A stretch of 64,000 nucleotides of DNA from contig NZ_AP024861.1 of assembly GCF_024346755.1 (NCBI RefSeq), positions 1,178,001 to 1,242,000 of the forward strand, read 5' to 3'. Source of the stretch: Vibrio aerogenes (lineage in GTDB: Bacteria > Pseudomonadota > Gammaproteobacteria > Enterobacterales > Vibrionaceae). This document shows, piece by piece, positions 10,043 through 16,240 of the stretch. The position numbers were made by a program, and so were the translations under genes. The first letter of the stretch is position 1, and each line of letters opens with the position of its first letter. Under the pieces are notes generated by a model. That model was not told the origin of the DNA and ran no database searches. It saw only the letters and a program-made list of their open reading frames with translations.

Positions 10043-10417
10043 ATGAAACGCTGGGTGTATAAGTTGATCGCGCTTGTCAGTTTGGGGATGGCAGTTTTAG
10101 GTATTTTATTACCCGGTTTACCCGCCACCGAATTTATTGTTTTGGCAGCCTGGGCGGCAGCCAAAGGATCACCACGAATTTATGCGTGGATTATGTCATG
10201 GTCCTATTGCCGGAATATGATCGAAAACTGGCAAAACGGTAAAGTGATCTCACGCAAGAATAAGATACATTCAGCGATATCGATGCTTGCCTGTCTGATT
10301 ATCTTACTGGTGGCTGATGTTTCTGCACTGGTGGTCATGATCGCCGTGGGTGGGATGCTGACTGGCAGTTATTTTATCTGGAAGCGTCCGGAACAGCGGC
10401 AGCCCTGCCCGGATTAA
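10043..10417 (+). CDS. DUF454 (YbaN-like) small membrane protein
   Basis: About 124 residues, with the DUF454 family pattern: GMAVLGILLPGLPATEFIVLAAWAAAKGSPRIYAWI near the start and a second pair of helices at about 75-115. Function is unknown. I prefer the ATG at 10043, with GGAG 7 bp upstream; a GTG at 10022 and an ATG at 10031 in the same frame would overlap or abut tadF. It sits downstream of tadF with no promoter space, so it is probably co-transcribed with the pilus genes, although the family is not a known pilus component. Confidence 0.8.
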   Translation: MKRWVYKLIALVSLGMAVLGILLPGLPATEFIVLAAWAAAKGSPRIYAWIMSWSYCRNMIENWQNGKVISRKNKIHSAISMLACLIILLVADVSALVVMIAVGGMLTGSYFIWKRPEQRQPCPD

Positions 10418-10445
10418 CTTTGTGATGACACGCTTATCTCCAAAC

Positions 10446-10474
10446 AACCTGCATCTTGAGGTTATTTGGGGATA
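10446..10474 (+). repeat. Dispersed intergenic repeat, copy 1
   Basis: Matches the family core CATCTTGAGGTCACTTGGG with changes in the middle (GTTATT). It directly precedes the terminator hairpin of the tad operon. Other copies are at 12613, 36159, 52040 and 59298. Confidence 0.6.
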
Positions 10475-10477
10475 GCT

Positions 10478-10507
10478 CTGATTTGCCATCCCTGGCAAAT
10501 CAGTTTT
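10478..10507 (+). terminator. Rho-independent terminator of the tad operon
   Basis: Perfect 11-bp stem (CTGATTTGCCA pairing with TGGCAAATCAG), 4-nt loop TCCC, then TTTT. It lies 60 bp after the DUF454 stop, between that gene and the convergent kduD gene. Confidence 0.85.
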
Positions 10508-10597
10508 GAAATATTGTACCGCGAACCTGAGCACTCAAATTGATTTGTCATTTTTACAGCGATTTGCTGGTTTGATGCCGGTCTTCCCGGCACAGCA

Positions 10598-11359
10598 TCA
10601 GCGCGCCAGCCAGCCACCATCGACTGCGACGGTGTAACCATTAATATAAGATGAAGCCTCTGATGCCAGAAAAACGACCGGCCCAGCCAGATCGGTTGGT
10701 TCGCCCCAGCGCTCTGCCGGAATCCGATCCAAAATTTCCTGATTACGGACTTTATCCGCGCGGAGCGGGGCGGTGTTGTCAGTCGCCATATAGCCCGGCG
10801 CGATAGCATTAACGTTAATTCCCTGAGCCGCCCATTCGTTGGCGAGGGCTTTGGTCAGGCCGTGAATCCCGCTTTTCGACGCCGTGTAAGAAGGCACCCG
10901 GATACCGCCCTGAAATGAGAGCATGGAAGCGATATTAATGATCTTTCCGCCTTGCCCGCGGGCGATAAAATGCTTCGCAGCTTGCTGGCACAGGAAGAAC
11001 ACGGTTTTGATATTGGTGTTCATGACGTCATCCCAGTCTTGCTCGGTAAAATCAATCGCTTCATTGCGGCGGATGATACCAGCATTGTTGACCAGAATAT
11101 CGACTTGACCAGCAGCTGCGACGGCTTCTTCAAAAGCCCGTGGCACAACGCTGCTGTCACTTAAATCCGCAGAAACCGGATAATATTGACGACCAAGTGC
11201 CTGAATTTGTGACGCCGTATCGCCCCGGTTGCTCCGGTTGACACCCACAACATCGCAACCTGCTTGTGCCAGTGCAATTGCGATCATTTGGCCTAAGCCG
11301 CTGTTACACCCGGTCACCAGGGCAACTTTTCCTTCCAGACTGAAACTCTTTAAAACCAT
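10598..11359 (-). CDS. kduD: 2-dehydro-3-deoxy-D-gluconate 5-dehydrogenase KduD
   Basis: NAD-dependent short-chain dehydrogenase that makes 2-keto-3-deoxygluconate from 3-deoxy-glycero-2,5-hexodiulosonate in pectin and polygalacturonate breakdown. About 253 residues. Visible motifs are the cofactor loop GCNSGLGQ, NNAGIIRR, the catalytic Ser in NIASMLSFQGG, YTASKSG (catalytic Tyr and Lys) and the C-terminal INGYTVAVDGGWLAR. The full KduD-like pattern (for example ADLSDSSV and WDDVMNTNIKTVFF) separates it from generic SDRs. The start at 11359 has GGAG 7 bp upstream; a longer frame to 11404 lacks support. The KdgR-like operator at 11435-11455 suggests induction by pectin intermediates. Confidence 0.88.
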   Translation of the reverse strand: MVLKSFSLEGKVALVTGCNSGLGQMIAIALAQAGCDVVGVNRSNRGDTASQIQALGRQYYPVSADLSDSSVVPRAFEEAVAAAGQVDILVNNAGIIRRNEAIDFTEQDWDDVMNTNIKTVFFLCQQAAKHFIARGQGGKIINIASMLSFQGGIRVPSYTASKSGIHGLTKALANEWAAQGINVNAIAPGYMATDNTAPLRADKVRNQEILDRIPAERWGEPTDLAGPVVFLASEASSYINGYTVAVDGGWLAR

Positions 11360-11434
11360 CACTTTGCTCCTTACCTTCAAACATTGTCGTTGTTGTACCG
11401 TCACAAATTAATTTGTGAAACTAAATTCTACTTT

Positions 11435-11455
11435 AATTGAAACGTCGTTTCAATT
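11435..11455. promoter_or_regulatory. KdgR-type operator upstream of kduD
   Basis: A perfect 21-bp palindrome with arms AATTGAAACG and CGTTTCAATT around a central T. It matches the known gammaproteobacterial KdgR pattern (TGAAAC, 3-bp spacer, GTTTCA). It sits about 80 bp upstream of the kduD start, as expected for an operator overlapping the promoter. The stretch 11360-11703 otherwise holds only an 18-bp palindrome at 11401-11418 (TCACAAAT/ATTTGTGA) and AT-rich promoter-like DNA. Confidence 0.8.
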
Positions 11456-11703
11456 ATTTTAAATCCCTGAAATCAACAGATCCTGGGGTGTGAACACTTC
11501 TGTCTTTATCTGGAAGGTCCCTGATATTTAAAATCTTGCGGGCTGAGCTCTGTTTTTCTGAACAAGTAGCTGATTATTATTGATTGTTTTGTTTTTTACC
11601 GGAATATCAATCACAACTTTGTCTTTGCGTGTTGCCTGTCCCGGCTGGCTATTTCTCAGGGAAAGGCCATTATTAATAATATAATTAATAGTGGTTCCTG
11701 TTT

Positions 11704-12609
11704 ATGCCGGTTTCTCTGCCTGTTTTCTCTCAATCAATGGCTATCAGTATGTGTTTGTTATTGATGTCATTCTTATCATTTGCACAAGTGCCGGTTAAGA
11801 TCTCTTCGGCGAATGCGCCGCCATTTATTTATCAGGAAGAGATTCCCGGTTACGGATGTGGCCTGGGATGTGACATTGTCAAAGCGGCTTTTCAGTCTGT
11901 TTCATACAAGGCGGAGTTTCAGATAAAGCCGATGACACGGATGGTCTGGTCACTGATTGAAAAAAAGAGCGCTGCCAACATGGGTGTCTTCAGATGGTAT
12001 CAGGCACAAGGCGTTGAATCACAAGTTGAAAAAGTCGATATTCTGATGATGAATTTCGTTTTCTTTTACCGGAAAAGCCGTTTCCCGGATGGTGTAACGT
12101 ATCGTCAGCTTTCAGATTTATCACCTTATACGATCAGTGCCGTGCGGGGAACTTTTCTGGCGCGGGCGTTTGAAGAGGCCGGGCTCAAAATCTCATACAA
12201 CACACGCGTTGAGCAGGGTATTCTGAAACTGGAGGCCGGGCGGGTGGATTTAACCGTTATCTCCCTGCTGTCTGGCTGGCAGGTTATCCGGGAGCGGTAT
12301 CCTGATGACATTGATCAGTTTGCAACGATTGAAAAACCGTTGTTGAAGGAACCTGTGTCGCTGATGTTCAGAAAAGAAGATCATCAGTTGAGCGCTGATT
12401 TTTTGCGGGGCATGAAAAAGATTGTCTCCAACGGCATATATGAAATGACGTTGGTGAAATACTTCCGGCGTGCAGGTATTGATACCGGATTGATCACCGA
12501 AAATGTTCCGTTATATCTGCAAACACCAGACATGGAAGACAAATCCACTCAGTGGTCAAATATGCCTGATTCCGGGCATTTGTTCCGGCAGGCTATGCCG
12601 GCGGACTAA
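11704..12609 (+). CDS. Periplasmic solute-binding family 3 protein (orphan)
   Basis: A 301-residue secreted protein: signal peptide in the first 28 residues (AISMCLLLMSFLSFA), then an SBP_bac_3-like fold (VKISSANAPPFIYQEE, later LSPYTISAVRGTFLARAFEEAG and KLEAGRVDLTVIS). Such proteins bind amino acids or similar small molecules. No ABC permease or ATPase lies nearby, so it may act as a stand-alone sensor or scavenger; in Vibrio and Shewanella many orphan members of this kind exist. There is no clear ribosome-binding site at 11704; an internal ATG at 11737 is the alternative start and would still leave a signal peptide. Confidence 0.75.
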   Translation: MPVSLPVFSQSMAISMCLLLMSFLSFAQVPVKISSANAPPFIYQEEIPGYGCGLGCDIVKAAFQSVSYKAEFQIKPMTRMVWSLIEKKSAANMGVFRWYQAQGVESQVEKVDILMMNFVFFYRKSRFPDGVTYRQLSDLSPYTISAVRGTFLARAFEEAGLKISYNTRVEQGILKLEAGRVDLTVISLLSGWQVIRERYPDDIDQFATIEKPLLKEPVSLMFRKEDHQLSADFLRGMKKIVSNGIYEMTLVKYFRRAGIDTGLITENVPLYLQTPDMEDKSTQWSNMPDSGHLFRQAMPAD

Positions 12610-12612
12610 CCC

Positions 12613-12636
12613 TTCATCTTGAGGTTAACCGGGTAT
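12613..12636 (+). repeat. Dispersed intergenic repeat, copy 2
   Basis: TTCATCTTGAGGTTAACCGG followed by GTAT matches the family core with four changes. It begins three bases after the stop codon of the binding-protein gene. Confidence 0.55.
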
Positions 12637-12693
12637 CTGTGTATTTTTATACGATACGTTGGGTCAACATATTTCCTCTGTCAGGACACTTGC

Positions 12694-13260
12694 ATGGTCA
12701 GACAATCTCATTCATCTGCTGTTCCCTGTTTATCCCGGACATGGCATTTATCGGAGTCCGTACTCTTTCACTGGTTACTCCGGCTGTGTGGTGATCAGGA
12801 TTTAGCTTTTGATCTGTTGCAGGAAACCTTTCTGCGTGCGCTCAGTCAAGACAAAGACTTCTGTACGATAAAAAACCAGCAAGCGTGGTTGTTTCGGGTG
12901 GCCCGTAATCTTCTGACAGACGAGCAGCGGAAAAAGCATCAGTTTACGACTGACGCCGACATCACATTCGATATCCTGCCGGATGTCCCGCAAGAGCTGC
13001 CGCCGGTAGACAGCCTCGCACAGTGCCTGCCAAAAGCGCTGGGCAAAATGAGCGCGGAAGATCGCGCGATTATTGAAGCCTGTGATTTACAGGGCATGGG
13101 CCAGCAACAGTACGCGGCATCGCATAACTTAACCCTGCCTGCAGCCAAATCGCGCATTCAGCGCGCACGCCTCCGGCTGAGAGAGATTCTCAAAACCCAG
13201 TGCCGGATTCGCTTTGATGAGCATCAGAAAGTGTGTTGTTTTTTCCCTGAAGAAAGCTGA
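12694..13260 (+). CDS. sigZ: ECF-type RNA polymerase sigma factor (SigZ-like)
   Basis: About 188 residues with sigma-70 region 2 (residues about 18-85: LAFDLLQETFLRALSQ and AWLFRVARNLLTDEQRKK) and region 4 (about 115-165: LGKMSAEDRAIIEACDLQGMGQQQYAASHNL and AAKSRIQRARLRLREIL). The pattern fits the SigZ branch of ECF factors. I use the ATG at 12694 because the longer frame to 12619 adds a Cys/Tyr-rich N-terminus foreign to the family. No anti-sigma gene is adjacent. The C-terminus holds two Cys (KVCCFF). It is followed 150 bp later by the permease and thioredoxin genes, which it may control. Confidence 0.72.
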   Translation: MVRQSHSSAVPCLSRTWHLSESVLFHWLLRLCGDQDLAFDLLQETFLRALSQDKDFCTIKNQQAWLFRVARNLLTDEQRKKHQFTTDADITFDILPDVPQELPPVDSLAQCLPKALGKMSAEDRAIIEACDLQGMGQQQYAASHNLTLPAAKSRIQRARLRLREILKTQCRIRFDEHQKVCCFFPEES

Positions 13261-13410
13261 ATTCCTGCATCGCCTTAAATATCCGGAGCAGCCAATAACA
13301 AAAATAATCTGCATCCTTTTTACGGGTCGTTCGTCTTATTTGCAGAGAACGATCATGATTGCCGGTGACGATTGAAGCACCGGTGATTTGCGTACTAAAA
13401 AGGAGCCGTC

Positions 13411-14433
13411 ATGTTTATTGTCTTTACCCTGTTGGCAGACTGGCTGACATTTCAGGTTTTTTCACTGTCGCCCGGCAGTAAAACCGCAGATGCAGTACAT
13501 TTTTTTATTGAAGATACCAGCAAGATTATGGTGTTGCTGGTGGTGATGATCTACGTGATTGCTCTGTTCCGTGCATCTTTGAATGTTGAACGGGTGCGGG
13601 ATTATCTGGCCGGGAAAAAACGAGTGTTTGGCTATGTCTCCGGCAGTTTTTTCGGCACGATTACACCATTTTGTTCCTGTTCCAGCATTCCTGTCTTTCT
13701 TGGATTTACATCCGCCGGCATTCCGCTGGGAATCACCATGGCTTTTTTAATTACCTCGCCGCTGATTAATGAAATTGCGGTATTACTGCTATTCAGCTTG
13801 CTGGGCTGGAAATTTACCATTTTATATATCATCACCGGTATGACGATTGGCATCTTAAGTGGTTGGTTTCTCGATGCGATTGGCGCGCAGCGCTGGCTGC
13901 AGCCACTGGCCGTGAAAATGATGCACAACAGACCCGGTGCAAAAATGAATGTTCCAGCAGAAAAAACCAAGGATTCAGCAGCATCTCCGGAGCAGGGAAC
14001 GGAGCAGGGAATGATGTCGTTTTCCGATCGGCATCAGTTTGCAAGACAAGAGATGCAAACCATTGTCGGCCGGGTGTGGAAATGGGTGTTGATGGGTGTC
14101 GGTATTGGTTCCGGGTTGCATGGCTTTGTACCGGATGGCTGGATTGAAGCGCATTTAGGGGCTGGTCAGTGGTGGTCCGTACCCGTTTCAGTGGTGATTG
14201 GCATTCCTTTGTATTCCAACGCAACTGGTGTGATTCCGGTGATGGAAAGCTTACTCAGAAACGGGTTGCCGGTTGGGACGACTCTGGCATTTTGTATGAG
14301 TACTGTCGCGGCCAGTGTGCCTGAATTTGTGATGCTGAAACAGGTGATGCAGTGGCGCTTGCTGGCGCTGTTATTTGCCATATTACTGGCCGCATTTACC
14401 GTGATTGGCTGGGTGTTTAACGTTGTGATTTAG
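13411..14433 (+). CDS. ArsP/DUF318-family permease
   Basis: Inner-membrane permease of 340 residues and about eight helices. It contains the paired motifs of the family: TPFCSCSSIPVFLGFTSAGIPLG (about 88-110), with a Cys-Ser-Cys that could bind a metalloid, and IPLYSNATGVIPVMESL (about 267-283). Relatives export organoarsenicals, but most are uncharacterised, so substrate is open. A good site AAGGAG lies 6 bp before the ATG. The soluble loop near 170-205 is charged. Its neighbours, a sigma factor upstream and a thioredoxin-like protein with CANC downstream, point to a redox or metalloid stress unit. Confidence 0.82.
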   Translation: MFIVFTLLADWLTFQVFSLSPGSKTADAVHFFIEDTSKIMVLLVVMIYVIALFRASLNVERVRDYLAGKKRVFGYVSGSFFGTITPFCSCSSIPVFLGFTSAGIPLGITMAFLITSPLINEIAVLLLFSLLGWKFTILYIITGMTIGILSGWFLDAIGAQRWLQPLAVKMMHNRPGAKMNVPAEKTKDSAASPEQGTEQGMMSFSDRHQFARQEMQTIVGRVWKWVLMGVGIGSGLHGFVPDGWIEAHLGAGQWWSVPVSVVIGIPLYSNATGVIPVMESLLRNGLPVGTTLAFCMSTVAASVPEFVMLKQVMQWRLLALLFAILLAAFTVIGWVFNVVI

Positions 14434-14557
14434 GGACGGCTGAGCCATAAGCAGCTGAGTCATAATACAGCTGAGGCTCCACCAGACATACCCAGATGAT
14501 CAGTTTATTTTTCAGATTAGTATTACTCATGAACCGATGGTTTTTTTGAACAGAGAA

Positions 14558-14577
14558 TATACCCATATATGGGTATA
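14558..14577. promoter_or_regulatory. Perfect 20-bp palindrome before the thioredoxin-like gene
   Basis: TATACCCATATATGGGTATA is fully self-complementary and ends 13 bp before the start codon. Such a site suggests a dimeric regulator or an mRNA hairpin that could cover the ribosome-binding site. The regulator is unknown. The rest of the gap from 14434 contains three imperfect CTGAGCCATAA-type direct repeats between 14440 and 14476. Confidence 0.55.
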
Positions 14578-14590
14578 AAGAGGACGAATG

Positions 14591-14833
14591 ATGAAAGTGA
14601 TGAAGGTATTAGGTTCAGGTTGTGCAAACTGTGTGAATACAGCCAGGCTGATTGAGCAGGTCGCAAAAGCACAGGGGGTTGAGGTTTCGGTGGAGAAGGT
14701 GACCGATATGGAAACCATCATGAGTTACGGTGTTATGTCGACACCGGGCGTTGTGATGGATGAACAGGTGGTTCACTCCGGTGGTGTTCCGCGGGCTGAA
14801 GAGATAGCGATATGGCTGAAAAAGGAAGTATGA
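14591..14833 (+). CDS. Thioredoxin-fold redox-active disulfide protein
   Basis: An 80-residue protein of the small glutaredoxin-like family (redox-active disulfide protein 2 type). It has the active-site motif GSGCANCVNTARLIEQV near the N-terminus and the cis-Pro loop GVMSTPGVVMDEQVVHSG. Met codons at 14588 and 14591 are adjacent; the second has better spacing to AGGA. Members of this family are often encoded next to DUF318 permeases, as here, and probably reduce or deliver the permease substrate. The CxxC is intact. Confidence 0.82.
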   Translation: MKVMKVLGSGCANCVNTARLIEQVAKAQGVEVSVEKVTDMETIMSYGVMSTPGVVMDEQVVHSGGVPRAEEIAIWLKKEV

Positions 14834-14874
14834 CCGTTTTTTAGTCTGCGTGACCTTGATTGATCTTTTGGGAT

Positions 14875-14897
14875 GAAATTGTTATGTTATAACATAT
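14875..14897. promoter_or_regulatory. Zur box for rpmE2-rpmJ2
   Basis: GAAATTGTTATGTTATAACA and the next bases match the gammaproteobacterial Zur consensus (GTTATA, N, TATAAC core), with one mismatch in the 12 fixed core positions. It lies about 80 bp upstream of the L31 start. Zinc-bound Zur would repress the two genes, so they would be made when zinc is short. Confidence 0.8.
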
Positions 14898-14976
14898 CTA
14901 GTTTATGTGTTTCTCCATGATGTCGCCGGTACCTGTTCCGGCACCGGGAGAATCATCACCAAAGAGGAGTAGATCA

Positions 14977-15252
14977 ATGAAGCCAGGTATCCATCCTGAG
15001 TACCGGACGGTTGTTTTTCATGACACCAGTATCGATGAATATTTTCTGATAGGGTCAACCCTGAATACCGACAGAACCATCGCGTGGGAAGATGGCAAGA
15101 CGTATCCATATTTTACGATTGAAGTCTCTTCCAAATCTCATCCGTTTTACACCGGCAAGCAGCGGGTTGTACATCAGGAAGGCCGGGTGGCTAACTTCAA
15201 CCGGCGTTTTGGTCGTCAGTTAGGTTCGAAGCGGACAGGAGATCAGTCATGA
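14977..15252 (+). CDS. rpmE2: 50S ribosomal protein L31 type B (zinc-free)
   Basis: A 91-residue L31 paralogue (YkgM type). It begins [16 protein letters not shown] and contains [12 protein letters not shown] and NRRFG, but has none of the zinc-ligand Cys residues of the standard L31. It replaces the zinc-containing form under zinc limitation, freeing zinc. The longer upstream frame is rejected because family members start at this Met and AGAGGAG lies before it. The stop overlaps the next start (ATGA). Confidence 0.92.
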   Translation: MKPGIHPEYRTVVFHDTSIDEYFLIGSTLNTDRTIAWEDGKTYPYFTIEVSSKSHPFYTGKQRVVHQEGRVANFNRRFGRQLGSKRTGDQS

Positions 15253-15389
15253 AAGTGTTGAGTTCATTAAAAAGTGCGAAACAGCGTCACCGGGATTGTC
15301 AGATTGTGAAACGTCGTGGCCGGGTCTATGTGATTTGTAAATCTAACCCGCGTTTCAAAGCCGTTCAGGGCAAAACCAAGAAGAAATAG
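15249..15389 (+). CDS. rpmJ2: 50S ribosomal protein L36 type B (zinc-free)
   Basis: A 46-residue protein starting [20 protein letters not shown] and ending GKTKKK, the YkgO type of L36. It keeps only two isolated Cys and lacks the zinc ribbon of the standard L36. Translationally coupled to rpmE2 and under the same Zur box. Confidence 0.9.
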   Translation: MKVLSSLKSAKQRHRDCQIVKRRGRVYVICKSNPRFKAVQGKTKKK

Positions 15390-15399
15390 TCTGTCAGAT

Positions 15400-15425
15400 G
15401 GCCGGGAAAGGGAACAGACCCGGCC
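15400..15425 (+). terminator. Hairpin after rpmJ2
   Basis: GGCCGGG pairs perfectly with CCCGGCC across a 12-nt loop, 10 bp after the stop. No immediate T-run follows, so termination is likely but not certain. Confidence 0.5.
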
Positions 15426-15502
15426 GCTCCCCCCAGCATGCCAGGCCTGTTTTGATTCAGTTGTTGAGTCAATCACAATTGTTGTATTTAGTCACAATTG
15501 CT

Positions 15503-15652
15503 GTATTCAATCAGATTGTGTTCAATCAGGCTATGTTAAATCAATTTGTGTTCAGGCAACTTGTTTTAAACCAATTTATTTTAAAGTAATTCGTTTGAAA
15601 GCCATTCATTTTAAAGTGATTCATTTTAAAGCCATTCTTTTCAACCAACCTG
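15503..15652. repeat. Degenerate 15-bp tandem repeat, about ten units
   Basis: Units such as GTATTCAATCAGATT, GTGTTCAATCAGGCT, ATTTTAAAGTGATTC and ATTTTAAAGCCATTC follow each other in exact 15-bp register, becoming more AT-rich to the right. In one frame the first six read as a pentapeptide series (VFNQI, VFNQA, MLNQF, VFRQL, VLNQF) before a stop, without a credible start site. Weaker, out-of-register copies extend left to about 15450. Confidence 0.7.
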
Positions 15653-15678
15653 CATCATATCCGGATGTGATGCGGGTT
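15647..15678. other. Strong hairpin at end of the tandem repeat
   Basis: AACCTGCATCA pairs with TGATGCGGGTT (one wobble pair) around a 10-nt loop. It could be a terminator or a decayed copy of the dispersed repeat, whose CCTGCATC start it shares. Confidence 0.45.
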
Positions 15679-16240
15679 GTTTCGTTGTGTTTAATATCAA
15701 TATAGTAGCAGATGAAAAAATGAGCGGTATCAGTTTGGTATCATTTGTCAGTTTTTTCTGAAAAAGAAAGTGAAAGTTGTGATACCGGGCATTTATCGTG
15801 ACCGAATGCCGGGATATGTCGTCCATGTCATGTTCTCTGGTGTTTTTGGTGATAAAAAAAACAGATTTGCTGGTGCCGGTTGAGCCCGGTCTTGTCACCC
15901 TGTTCAGGTTGTCTGGAGATAAAACAAAAAAAAAATAAATTTTTTTTCGGGTGAAACAGCGATTTAATGATAAATGAAACATTAAAAATAATGCCTGAGC
16001 CATCAGTGAAATGAATTAATAAAATTAAAAGATCATTATCATGATGATATGAAAAGTGTTTTTTTATATAAAATATATTTTGAGCTAATATGTTTATTTT
16101 TAGCTATTATTTCTTCTGATTATTATTAATTTAAATAAAAGTTCCTTGCAGATAAATGAAATCTTAAGTTTGTATATTTGGAAATGAACTAATAAAAGTA
16201 CCGTGTGGTCCTAATATTACCTTAATTGTGTCAGCTGGAT
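15679..16240. other. AT-rich intergenic region before the NRPS-PKS cluster
   Basis: About 560 bp without a credible gene. It is very AT-rich, with poly-A/T runs near 15920-15950 and 16060-16140, as expected for a promoter region silenced by a nucleoid protein. At 16027-16041 the sequence AAAAGATCATTATCA has one perfect Fur half-site (ATTATCA) and a weak other half (9 of 12 fixed positions). The promoter of the first NRPS gene must lie here. Confidence 0.5.

Noticed and set aside
11401..11418. CRP site
   Set aside because: The half-sites are in reverse order (TCACA then TGTGA) with wrong spacing for CRP.
15398..15589. 63-codon open frame over the 15-bp tandem repeat
   Set aside because: No ribosome-binding site, frame begins in a hairpin, and the sequence is explained by the repeat itself.
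15503..15652. CRISPR array
   Set aside because: Units are contiguous 15-mers without spacers and no cas genes are present.
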